A stretch of 5,246 bases of DNA. It comes from Actinomycetes bacterium (lineage in GTDB: Bacteria; Actinomycetota; Acidimicrobiia; Acidimicrobiales; Acidimicrobiaceae). A program made the position numbers and the translations under genes. The notes beneath the pieces are model-generated. The model was not told the DNA's origin. It made no database searches and saw nothing but the letters and a program-made list of their open reading frames with translations. The stretch is taken from positions 1 to 5,246 of the forward strand of contig JAJYFX010000169.1 of NCBI GenBank assembly GCA_021785315.1, written 5' to 3'. Numbering within the stretch: position 1 is the first letter of the stretch; each line of letters starts with the position of its first letter. This document shows positions 1-4,800 of this stretch, in pieces.

Positions 1-408
1 GATTCTGCTGATTGTTGAATTGTGTTTTGACAAGGAGAGCTCGGTGGTGGCGATTAGGGGCGGCGACTCCTCGTCTAGAAACTTGGAAGACTCCGGTATG
101 TCAAGAGATCTGCTGACAACTACCAGGAGCGGAGCTTTGTTGGACGAGGCGGGCGCTTTGGGCGAAGAATAACCCTCCTTGCGCGCGGTAGATGCCCCAA
201 TCAGGACCGCATCGCAATGTTCTCTGAGAAACTTGAACACTTCCTTGTCCGGCGGTCCTGAGACGCCGCTGCTGGTTCCATTAATCTGTATCACTCCGTT
301 TGGCGTGGTTGCGAAGTTGGCTCTAATCCACGGCCTGTGCAGCGGCGATTCAGAGGGCTGAGGATAGAAGCTCAAGAGGTCTTCTTGGTGGAGCGGAAAT
401 CCGGTCAT
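1..408 (-). CDS. Pyrimidine reductase family protein (RibD C-terminal / DHFR-like fold), N-terminal 136 residues, truncated by window edge
   Basis: The reading frame starts at the ATG complementary to 406-408 and runs off the left end, giving 136 residues. RibD C-terminal-type proteins are NADPH-dependent reductases with a dihydrofolate-reductase-like fold; the best known member reduces the ribosylamino-pyrimidine intermediate of riboflavin synthesis. Family landmarks are visible: RANFATTPNGVIQING at residues 29-44 (the usual substrate-side segment 'SLDG' with an N-terminal strand), SGPPDKEVFKFLRE (50-63), DAVLIGASTARKEGY (66-80, the nucleotide-side 'GAGTVRxD' segment) and LLVVVSRSLDIP (94-105). 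No deaminase domain precedes it, so it is the stand-alone type common in actinobacteria rather than full RibD. No Shine-Dalgarno sequence precedes the ATG; a -10 element lies 7 bases upstream, suggesting a leaderless mRNA. No other riboflavin gene is visible, so the substrate is not established. Family call is firm, the specific function is not. Confidence 0.85.
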   Translation of the reverse strand, partial: MTGFPLHQEDLLSFYPQPSESPLHRPWIRANFATTPNGVIQINGTSSGVSGPPDKEVFKFLREHCDAVLIGASTARKEGYSSPKAPASSNKAPLLVVVSRSLDIPESSKFLDEESPPLIATTELSLSKHNSTISRI

Positions 409-415
409 TGAATAG

Positions 416-421
416 AGTTTA
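416..421 (-). promoter_or_regulatory. Predicted -10 element for the pyrimidine reductase gene, leaderless arrangement
   Basis: The minus strand reads TAAACT, then CTATTCA, then the ATG start codon. TAAACT fits the actinobacterial TAnnnT -10 consensus, and a 7-base gap to the A of ATG would put transcription start at or within a base or so of the start codon. No purine-rich ribosome-binding sequence exists upstream of the ATG, which agrees with a leaderless transcript. No convincing -35 hexamer was found at 16-18 bases upstream. Confidence 0.5.
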
Positions 422-521
422 CGATGATTGTTCGGGCTCGTTGGCGAAATAGGTCTCGAACGAGTAGCCAAGAGAGCTCGGGAATCGGGGAATTCGCAGT
501 TTTGGGAATTTCAGACTGGGT

Positions 522-527
522 TACACT
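522..527 (+). promoter_or_regulatory. Possible -10 element for the GalT-family gene
   Basis: TACACT at 522-527 matches TAnnnT and would start a transcript near 534, giving a leader of about 77 bases before the ATG at 611. The upstream TTGGGA at 502-507 is only 14 bases away, which is short for a -35 box. The complementary strand reads TAGTGT one base off (523-528), so the element could also fire leftward. The call rests on a short motif in a divergent intergenic region. Confidence 0.3.
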
Positions 528-596
528 ATTGTTCAGGGCGTGAGCAGGCGCCAAATGCCATGCATTGAAGTCGCGCAGGTGATGGGTTTCCAAGGC

Positions 597-604
597 AGGA
601 AGGG
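597..604 (+). promoter_or_regulatory. Shine-Dalgarno sequence for the GalT-family gene
   Basis: AGGAAGGG ends 6 bases before the ATG at 611, a normal spacing. It fixes the start of the downstream gene and contrasts with the absence of such a site before the divergent pyrimidine reductase gene. Confidence 0.65.
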
Positions 605-610
605 TCGGAG

Positions 611-1636
611 ATGATCGAGTTCAGTGAAGTCAGCCTTGAAGCAAGGGCTCCCGATCCCTCGGATGGCGGAAAATGGAAATCGGTTCCCCTCGTCCAAAGG
701 ATTGATCCGCTGACAAAGAAATCCAGCCGGATTCTGACCGGTGTGAAGTTGCAGCCCTCCACCAAACCTGAGCTATCAGAGCTAACCGATGCCGGTGGGT
801 TTTGCCCATTTTGTGAAGAGTTTTTCAATAAAGTTACCTTCGAATTCGAACCCGAGGTGGTTCCGGCGAGGAGGATCAGAAGGAACAGGGCGGCGGTTGT
901 ACCAAATATCATGGCCTACTCGGGCTATTCCGCCGTCGGCGTATATGACACTTCGCGTCATTTTACGAAGCTGGAGGAGTTCTCTCCGGAGCTTCTCTAT
1001 GACGCCTTTTCTGTTATGGTCGATCATGCCAAGGCGACCAGAAAGGCGAGACCCGATCTTGCTTGGTCCTCGATCAGCGCTAATTATCTTCCGTCTTCCG
1101 GCTCGTCGGTTGTGCACCCGCATTTGCAGTCATCTCATGATTTTCAGCCGACAACGAGTCAGATGGAACTTTTAGAGGGGGCTCGGAAATACTATCTCGA
1201 GAACTCGCGGTCCTACTTCGATGATCTCGTTACTCAGGAGGAGAATGGCTCGCGCTACATCGGCAAGACCGGCTCTGTTTCGTGGCTGACGCCTTTTGCT
1301 CCGCGAGGGTTTCAAGAAATCTGGGGCGTTTTCAACCGGATAACAGACATTGACCAACTTGATGACCGGTCCGTCGCGGATCTTTCCCAGGGGGTATCCA
1401 AGGTATTTGCTTATTACGACTCCCACAACTTTTCTGCGTTTAATTACTCCATAGCCGGTGGTGGGCCGGACGGAGATCGCGTTGGCTTCAGGCTGGTCTT
1501 TAGGATTTTGGTGAGATCCAATCCTGAGAAGTTTTATCGGAGCGACGTGACATATTTCGAACGCCTTTTGGACGAGCCCTTGCTGGATGTCTCCCCTGAA
1601 GAGGTTGCTAGAGCCGTTTCGGAGAGATTTCGCTAG
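611..1636 (+). CDS. galT: Galactose-1-phosphate (hexose-1-phosphate) uridylyltransferase family protein
   Basis: A 341-residue cytoplasmic protein of the GalT branch of the HIT superfamily, close to the usual GalT length (about 330-350). GalT enzymes swap UMP between UDP-glucose and hexose-1-phosphate through a uridylylated histidine. The N-terminus carries the family pattern VPLVQRIDPLTKKSSRIL (25-42). Zinc ligands expected from E. coli GalT are present: C65-P-F-C68, H117 (in TSRHF) and H169. The active-site triad motif is HPHLQ (169-173), with H171 as the likely nucleophile and Q173 conserved; most GalT proteins read HPHGQ. A second half ending in RSDVTYFERL (310-319) and a PEEVA segment matches the family C-terminus. 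The start is fixed by the Shine-Dalgarno sequence at 597-604. No galK or galE lies nearby, so the sugar substrate is unproven; a relative acting on another nucleotide or sugar phosphate is possible. Confidence 0.83.
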   Translation: MIEFSEVSLEARAPDPSDGGKWKSVPLVQRIDPLTKKSSRILTGVKLQPSTKPELSELTDAGGFCPFCEEFFNKVTFEFEPEVVPARRIRRNRAAVVPNIMAYSGYSAVGVYDTSRHFTKLEEFSPELLYDAFSVMVDHAKATRKARPDLAWSSISANYLPSSGSSVVHPHLQSSHDFQPTTSQMELLEGARKYYLENSRSYFDDLVTQEENGSRYIGKTGSVSWLTPFAPRGFQEIWGVFNRITDIDQLDDRSVADLSQGVSKVFAYYDSHNFSAFNYSIAGGGPDGDRVGFRLVFRILVRSNPEKFYRSDVTYFERLLDEPLLDVSPEEVARAVSERFR

Positions 1637-1668
1637 GTCATCTAACCGCACAGTTGCCATATCTATGC

Positions 1669-1707
1669 TGGGCCGAGAGTTAGGACAGGCCCAACCGGCA
1701 GAGCCGG
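1669..1707 (+). repeat. Two adjacent small hairpins downstream of the GalT-family gene
   Basis: TGGGCC (1669-1674) pairs with GGCCCA (1688-1693) around a 13-base loop. One base later CCGGC (1695-1699) pairs with GCCGG (1703-1707) around AGA. They begin 33 bases after the stop codon, where a terminator or mRNA-stabilising structure would be expected. There is no run of T after either stem, so they are not a classical intrinsic terminator. Confidence 0.35.
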
Positions 1708-1728
1708 AGCTCTGATCGCGGGTTAGCC

Positions 1729-1740
1729 GCCATGCATGGC
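1729..1740. repeat. 12-base perfect palindrome GCCATGCATGGC
   Basis: The sequence equals its own reverse complement. Its right arm also starts a 13-base segment GCATGGCAGACGC (1734-1746) that recurs with one mismatch as GCATGGCAAACGC at 1796-1808, so the left arm GCCATGC can also pair with GCATGGC at 1796-1802. It could be a binding site for a dimeric protein or a chance feature of a G+C-rich spacer. Confidence 0.35.
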
Positions 1741-1808
1741 AGACGCTCAGCGCTGGCCAGTAGCTCTTTGCCTGGCCGCGTTTGTCGCTGAGGCGGCATG
1801 GCAAACGC
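1734..1808. repeat. Pair of 13-base direct repeats, one mismatch
   Basis: GCATGGCAGACGC at 1734-1746 and GCATGGCAAACGC at 1796-1808 are 49 bases apart. The mismatch is a G/A change in the ninth position. No transposase or other insertion-sequence trace lies between them, so they are not called a target-site duplication. Confidence 0.35.
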
Positions 1809-1839
1809 CTTGGAGCGTGGGTGCATGTAAATTGCAGGC

Positions 1840-2058
1840 GTGGCGATAAAGGGCTCGAGCGAGTTCGCCAGCCCAAGGCCGGGAATTCACCATTGTGATG
1901 CGGCTCTGAACGACAATCCGTGCGTGTCGTATTTGACCTGCGACAATACGGTGTTCAAAGAGGATGCAAAGTCATTCGCCAGAACCTTGGGTGCCGTTCC
2001 CAACGTCGCGGCTCTTCGGACTGCAGATCTTTTTCGACTGATTAGTTCAGAACTGTAG
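1840..2058 (+). CDS. Doubtful orphan reading frame, possibly the 3' remnant of a gene
   Basis: A 72-codon frame from a GTG at 1840 to TAG at 2056-2058; the frame is open back only to a TAA at 1828. I do not recognise it. The last 50 or so residues look like a real protein segment, with VSYLTCDNTVFKEDAK followed by a helical FARTLG, a VAALRTADLF strand-turn and a helical end. V-x-Y-x-x-C-D is weakly like the catalytic-cysteine region near the end of TrmA/RlmD-type RNA uracil methyltransferases, but the HVE segment that should follow is absent. The first 20 residues look random. No ribosome-binding site precedes the GTG. Its tail overlaps the tail of the DsbA-family gene by 17 bases in convergent orientation. 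It may be a decayed fragment, a chance frame, or the mirror of an equally open minus-strand frame across the same bases. Confidence 0.2.
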   Translation: MAIKGSSEFASPRPGIHHCDAALNDNPCVSYLTCDNTVFKEDAKSFARTLGAVPNVAALRTADLFRLISSEL

Positions 2059-2647
2059 TGTGCTTGAGTTCGTTGATTTCGGAATCGTTTGCGATCTGAT
2101 CCACAAGTCTTTCAACATAGCCAATTGAAGTCTCAGGATTTCCGTCAGCTCGTTTCATCAAACGTACGAAGGCTGCTTTTCCGTTGGCGAAGATTGTCGG
2201 TACGCCAAAAACAGAGTATTTGCTCACCGAGTCTTCATGGTATCGCCTGTATTCCTTTAGCGGCCATCCTGATTCGATTTCAGCGAAAACCGCTTCCGGG
2301 TCCAACCCAGTCTGCGCGATTACCTCTTCGACGACTTCCTTGATTCGAATGTCCTTTCCCTGGTCATGTCGCGCTGAAAACATCGCGACGTGGAAGGCAT
2401 TGAACGATTCTGGGAATTTGGTTTTTATTACGATTCCAACTTGACCGGCCAAAAGCTCTGCAGCCTTTGACGGATCCTCCCATGAGGAGATTTCACCTTC
2501 CTCGGTGTGGACTTGGGTGAGTGAAAAAGGAATGAACTCTACTTCCCAGTCAGCTCCATTTTCCAAACCTACGACAACGTGTTCGTTTAGTATTCGTGCA
2601 AACGGGCAACGGTAGTCCCAATTGATGTTGAACCTGAGAGTATTCAT
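2042..2647 (-). CDS. DsbA-family thioredoxin-fold protein with a CPFA active site
   Basis: A 201-residue protein without signal peptide or membrane segment, so likely cytoplasmic. It has the DsbA layout: a first strand leading to NINWDYRCPFAR (7-18) with the active-site motif C14-P-F-A17, a long helical insertion (about 57-140), and the cis-proline loop YSVFGVPTIF (144-153, P150) facing the active site. This is the group that includes FrnE-like and 2-hydroxychromene-2-carboxylate isomerase-like proteins; members act as thiol-disulfide oxidoreductases, mycothiol- or glutathione-linked reductases or isomerases. The second cysteine of CxxC is alanine, so a monothiol mechanism is likely and dithiol disulfide formation is not. 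The start at 2647 gives a normal N-terminus, although GGAG is 12 bases away, which is long. It follows the Nudix gene after 49 bases on the same strand and probably shares its mRNA. The substrate is unknown. Confidence 0.85.
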   Translation of the reverse strand: MNTLRFNINWDYRCPFARILNEHVVVGLENGADWEVEFIPFSLTQVHTEEGEISSWEDPSKAAELLAGQVGIVIKTKFPESFNAFHVAMFSARHDQGKDIRIKEVVEEVIAQTGLDPEAVFAEIESGWPLKEYRRYHEDSVSKYSVFGVPTIFANGKAAFVRLMKRADGNPETSIGYVERLVDQIANDSEINELKHTTVLN

Positions 2648-2696
2648 ATCAGTTAATAACTCCGTTTAGCCGGCGCTAATTCCGTAAAATCTCGGA

Positions 2697-3128
2697 TCAG
2701 GACAGATTTAGCTGACCGACAAGCGCTTTTGCCGATTCGAGAACCTCCCGGTCTTTTTCGTATGTGAGAGTCTTTGTTGCGAGATCAAACGGAAGCCAGG
2801 CTAGCGAATCAGCCTCCTCGTTTGGCACGAATTTGCCTTCGGTGACCCGCATGAGCCAAAACCTGACGAGTTTAGATCTTCCGCGGTTGTCTTTATAGCT
2901 GCTGGAGCCTATTTCATCGACTGGCGTGCATGTATACTCGGTCTCTTCAAGCGTCTCGCGAAGTGCACATGCAAGGGCATCCTCGCCGCTTTCCTGCTTG
3001 CCCTTGGGCAGGCTCCAATCGTTGTAGCGAGGCCTGTGTATGAGGGCGTAAAAGAACTCGTTCTTTTCGTGGCCACCCTTTCGTATGAGCACGCCTCCGC
3101 TTGCCATTATTTGGTAATCGGTCTCCAT
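2697..3128 (-). CDS. Nudix (MutT-type) hydrolase
   Basis: A 143-residue soluble protein from the ATG at 3128. Nudix enzymes hydrolyse a diphosphate linked to a nucleoside or other group, using Mg or Mn held by the Nudix box. The box is at 43-65: G43, E49, then R57-E58 and E61-E62 in GKQESGEDALACALRETLEE, i.e. G-x5-E-x7-R-E-x2-E-E. The four metal-related acidic residues are intact, but the glycine after the EE pair is E64 and the residue after RE is T59. DWSLPKGKQ upstream and WLPFDLATKTLTYEKDRE near the C-terminus resemble small MutT / diadenosine-polyphosphate hydrolase relatives. An upstream ATG at 3188 exists, but it would overlap the PAP2 gene by 50 bases and adds an unconserved leader, so 3128, ten bases after the PAP2 stop, is preferred. 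Its ribosome-binding site is weak, suggesting translational coupling. The substrate cannot be read from sequence. Confidence 0.88.
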   Translation of the reverse strand: METDYQIMASGGVLIRKGGHEKNEFFYALIHRPRYNDWSLPKGKQESGEDALACALRETLEETEYTCTPVDEIGSSSYKDNRGRSKLVRFWLMRVTEGKFVPNEEADSLAWLPFDLATKTLTYEKDREVLESAKALVGQLNLS

Positions 3129-3138
3129 CGGATCCAAT

Positions 3139-3723
3139 TTAGTCCGGGAAAAAGTTTCGCATGAGTTTTGCGAACAACCATCCGACAACCAGGCCGCCTA
3201 TAACGTCGGAAGCATGGTGTATTTTGACATGAATCCGGCTGGGGGCAATGAGCATGGCGAGAACAAAGTAAATGGGAGCCAGCGAATCCTTTTCGGAAAG
3301 AAATATATATGCGCATACCGCAGCGCTGGAGTGGCCGCTTGGGAATGACGACGTCAATGGCTGTCGCAGCGGTAACGGTCGTTCTCCCTGGTACATCGGG
3401 CGCTCCCGGCGAAAGATGCTCTTTACTCCCATGTTGACCACTAGCGATTCTGCGGCTAGGACGATAGCTGCCCTTCTGGCTAGCTTTGCCTGCTCGCCTG
3501 ACCTAGTGGCTTTGATGGCGGCCAGAAGAAACCAGATCAAGGAGTGGTCGGCCAGCGCCGATGCGGAGTAGAAGATACGGTTGAACCAGGCGTTTTCCCT
3601 TAGAGGTTCGAAGAGTTCGTCAACTGCGTCGTCAAAGCGGGCGATCGCCTTGCGCATTGCCTCTGGATTCTTGAAAATATCAGCTAAGGCTCTGGCTGAA
3701 GGCTCCTTGTTGTCCGGGCTCAT
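3139..3723 (-). CDS. PAP2-family membrane phosphatase
   Basis: A 194-residue integral membrane protein of the type-2 phosphatidic acid phosphatase superfamily, which uses a histidine nucleophile to dephosphorylate lipid phosphates or prenyl (di)phosphates at the membrane. The three catalytic motifs are all intact: K101-x6-R108-P109 (KSIFRRERP), P128-S129-G130-H131 and S162-R163-x5-H169-x3-D173. Hydrophobic segments at about 48-71, 85-101, 133-143, 150-161 and 174-188 suit a short PAP2 core; residues 1-45 are charged, helical and probably cytoplasmic. The start at 3723 is preferred over an in-frame ATG at 3747 because AGAGGA sits 7 bases before it. It is the first gene of the likely PAP2-Nudix-DsbA unit. 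Candidates for substrate are undecaprenyl diphosphate, phosphatidate or phosphatidylglycerophosphate; the sequence does not decide. Confidence 0.9.
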   Translation of the reverse strand: MSPDNKEPSARALADIFKNPEAMRKAIARFDDAVDELFEPLRENAWFNRIFYSASALADHSLIWFLLAAIKATRSGEQAKLARRAAIVLAAESLVVNMGVKSIFRRERPMYQGERPLPLRQPLTSSFPSGHSSAAVCAYIFLSEKDSLAPIYFVLAMLIAPSRIHVKIHHASDVIGGLVVGWLFAKLMRNFFPD

Positions 3724-3730
3724 ACGTTGG

Positions 3731-3736
3731 TCCTCT
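3731..3736 (-). promoter_or_regulatory. Shine-Dalgarno sequence deciding the PAP2 start
   Basis: The minus strand reads AGAGGA, then CCAACGT, then ATG at 3723. The alternative in-frame ATG at 3747 has no such site, so translation most likely begins at 3723. Confidence 0.7.
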
Positions 3737-3765
3737 GTGTGGCGCATATTGCTCGCTTTGGCAAA

Positions 3766-3794
3766 AGGCTATTAGGTATTTGCGGGGATGTCGC
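3766..3794 (-). promoter_or_regulatory. Possible promoter for the PAP2-Nudix-DsbA unit
   Basis: On the minus strand GCGACA (3794-3789) resembles the -35 box in its last four bases. A 17-base spacer separates it from TAGCCT (3771-3766), which fits TAnnnT. Transcription would begin near 3759, giving a leader of about 35 bases that contains the Shine-Dalgarno sequence. If real, the three genes can be expressed apart from the upstream nuclease gene. Confidence 0.35.
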
Positions 3795-3809
3795 CGCTAA
3801 GTCTTCAGG

Positions 3810-3834
3810 CAATGCTTAGAAGATGCGAGCATTG
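3810..3834 (-). repeat. Weak hairpin just downstream of the nuclease gene
   Basis: CAATGCT (3810-3816) is complementary to AGCATTG (3828-3834), a 7-base stem with an 11-base loop starting 8 bases beyond the nuclease stop codon. No T-run follows on the minus strand, so it is at best a weak or factor-assisted terminator. Confidence 0.25.
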
Positions 3835-3841
3835 AGCGGGA

Positions 3842-4624
3842 TCAGTGGCTAGCCTGCGTCGGGCACTGGATCTTAAAGTTGCAAAAGCCGCACAGTTTGG
3901 ATGGCTTGGGCCTGAAGTCGTCCCTTTCGCAGGCTGTGCGAACGGCCTTCCAAATTGCGCCGGCCTTGTTCATCAAAGCCGTCAATGATTGCTTGCTTGG
4001 CTTCGCGATGATCCTTGTCGCGTCACGCAGATAGACCAGCTGAACCGTATCTGGAACGACATGGAGAACCTGTTCGCAAAGGAGCGCGTAGAAGTAAACT
4101 CCCGAAAGGCGGTCATGTTCTTGCATGACGCCCGGCATTCTCCCGGTCTTGTAGTCGGTAACGGTGATTGTGCCGTCTGGATTGAGGTCGAGGCGGTCTA
4201 TGATCCCCCTGAGAGTCATATCGCCGACACGGGTCTCCAGCTGGAGCTCCGTTCCAAGCGCGGTCACTTCCTGCGGATTTTCAGCAATGAAATCCTGTTC
4301 AATGAGAAACATGGTGTCTTTGGCCAACTCGTCGAGGTCGACTTTGCCCGCTTCGCACTCTTCAAGGTACTCGAGCTCCCCGTTGACGTGGGCTTCGTTC
4401 CATACGTCATTGAAAATGCCTCTGGCGACCTCCAAGGTTCTGGTCTCAGGGGCATTATCGAAATAGAGCTGATCCAGGCACCTGTGGGCCAGCGTTCCCT
4501 TCAACGTATGCGAGTTGATGGGTTGGGGCACATGGTCAATTACGGCAAGACGGAACGCATATGCGCATTCTCTAAAAGACGAAACCTTTGACGGTGTCAG
4601 TGAACTCGGTATTTGCAAACTCAT
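3842..4624 (-). CDS. RecB-family PD-(D/E)XK nuclease with iron-sulfur cysteines
   Basis: A 260-residue stand-alone nuclease domain of the RecB / AddB / Cas4-like exonuclease group, annotated in actinobacteria as RecB family exonuclease. Such proteins cut DNA ends in repair or recombination. Motifs in order: SLTPSKVSSFREC (8-20), GTLAH with H47, GIIDRLD (140-146) with D143, and TDYKTG (156-161) with the catalytic pair D157 and K159. Four cysteines suit a 4Fe-4S clamp of AddB/Cas4 type: C20 near the N-terminus and C245-x2-C248-x5-C254 near the C-terminus. The position usually held by glutamine in the Q-x3-Y helix reads G175 (GVYFY, Y179). There is no helicase domain or neighbouring helicase gene, and no cas gene, so Cas4 is unlikely. 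The start at 4624 gives the conserved N-terminus; there is no Shine-Dalgarno sequence and a -10-like element lies close upstream. Confidence 0.88.
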   Translation of the reverse strand: MSLQIPSSLTPSKVSSFRECAYAFRLAVIDHVPQPINSHTLKGTLAHRCLDQLYFDNAPETRTLEVARGIFNDVWNEAHVNGELEYLEECEAGKVDLDELAKDTMFLIEQDFIAENPQEVTALGTELQLETRVGDMTLRGIIDRLDLNPDGTITVTDYKTGRMPGVMQEHDRLSGVYFYALLCEQVLHVVPDTVQLVYLRDATRIIAKPSKQSLTALMNKAGAIWKAVRTACERDDFRPKPSKLCGFCNFKIQCPTQASH

Positions 4625-4632
4625 TTATCTTT

Positions 4633-4638
4633 ACGCTA
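4633..4638 (-). promoter_or_regulatory. Possible -10 element close to the nuclease start
   Basis: The minus strand reads TAGCGT, then AAAGATAA, then ATG at 4624. It fits TAnnnT, and the 8-base gap would give a leaderless or near-leaderless mRNA, consistent with no Shine-Dalgarno sequence. The -35 region (TCAAGC at 17 bases) is poor, and other A+T-rich hexamers further upstream could serve instead. Confidence 0.3.
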
Positions 4639-4704
4639 TTCCGCACTAGTGGCATGCTTGACTCTTCATTACATATATTAACATTCAGCATTCTACTAAA
4701 CATT

Positions 4705-4727
4705 ATCCATAGTAAGAAATCATGGAT
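4705..4727. repeat. Inverted repeat ATCCAT / ATGGAT
   Basis: ATCCAT (4705-4710) and ATGGAT (4722-4727) are perfectly complementary around 11 bases, inside the A+T-rich stretch about 80-100 bases upstream of the nuclease start. The 17-base centre-to-centre spacing of the half-sites would suit a dimeric DNA-binding protein, but a chance occurrence is likely enough in A+T-rich DNA. Confidence 0.25.
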
Positions 4728-4769
4728 TATTTTGGTCGTCTCTCTGGGTTTGAGCCTTCCCATTTAATG

Positions 4770-4800
4770 AAAAAAACTGCCGTGTTCGCCATTCACGCAG
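4770..4800 (-). terminator. Intrinsic (Rho-independent) terminator downstream of the PaaX-family gene
   Basis: On the minus strand CTGCGTG (4800-4794) pairs with CACGGCAG (4784-4777) with a single bulged G, giving 7 base pairs around a 9-base loop. Seven T residues follow at once (4776-4770). This is the only classical stem plus T-tract in the window. It lies 140 bases beyond the stop of the PaaX-family gene and insulates the nuclease gene from it. Confidence 0.7.

Larger units (their letters stand above)
1637..2041. other. 405-base stretch without a confident gene
   Basis: It lies between the end of the GalT-family gene (plus) and the end of the DsbA-family gene (minus), so both flanking genes point into it. 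It contains two small hairpins (1669-1707), a 12-base palindrome (1729-1740), a near-direct repeat (1734-1746 and 1796-1808) and the low-confidence plus-strand reading frame 1840-2058. No U-tract-bearing terminator was found for either flanking gene. No tRNA-like T-loop (GTTCRANNC) occurs. A 37-codon plus frame beginning at ATG 1736 has no ribosome-binding site and is not supported. Confidence 0.5.

Noticed and set aside
405..593. 62-codon minus-strand frame whose TGA overlaps the pyrimidine reductase ATG as ATGA
   Set aside because: The overlap suggests coupling, but the frame has no recognisable features, covers the divergent promoter region, and a -10 element sits inside it next to the downstream start.
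526..912. 128-codon minus-strand open frame over the GalT start, with a hydrophobic N-terminus resembling a signal peptide
   Set aside because: It overlaps the conserved N-terminal half of the GalT-family gene including the CPFC zinc motif; the hydrophobic stretch is the complement of that coding sequence.
1660..1760. Possible tRNA or tRNA-like gene suggested by short G+C-rich stems
   Set aside because: There is no T-loop consensus, no acceptor stem of 7 base pairs and no cloverleaf on either strand.
1172..1876. Long minus-strand open frame of 234 codons covering the second half of the GalT-family gene
   Set aside because: It is antisense to a gene with clear motifs, its product is rich in Arg, Ser and Pro in the pattern of a shadow frame, and it shows no domain.
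3129..3188. A 20-residue longer N-terminus for the Nudix protein starting at 3188
   Set aside because: It would overlap the PAP2 gene by 50 bases and adds a leader unlike Nudix proteins; the ATG at 3128 sits just after the PAP2 stop.
3724..3747. Earlier in-frame start of the PAP2 gene at 3747
   Set aside because: No ribosome-binding site precedes it, while AGAGGA lies 7 bases before the ATG at 3723.
3989..4591. 200-codon plus-strand open frame opposite the nuclease gene
   Set aside because: It mirrors the nuclease coding strand, and the nuclease has all expected motifs.
3842..4624. Cas4, and therefore a CRISPR or defence locus
   Set aside because: The cysteine layout is Cas4-like, but it is shared by AddB and RecB-like exonucleases; there is no repeat array, cas1, cas2 or other defence gene in the window.
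4572..4763. 63-codon minus-strand frame running into the nuclease gene start
   Set aside because: It is composed of A+T-rich intergenic sequence, has no ribosome-binding site and overlaps the nuclease start in another frame.
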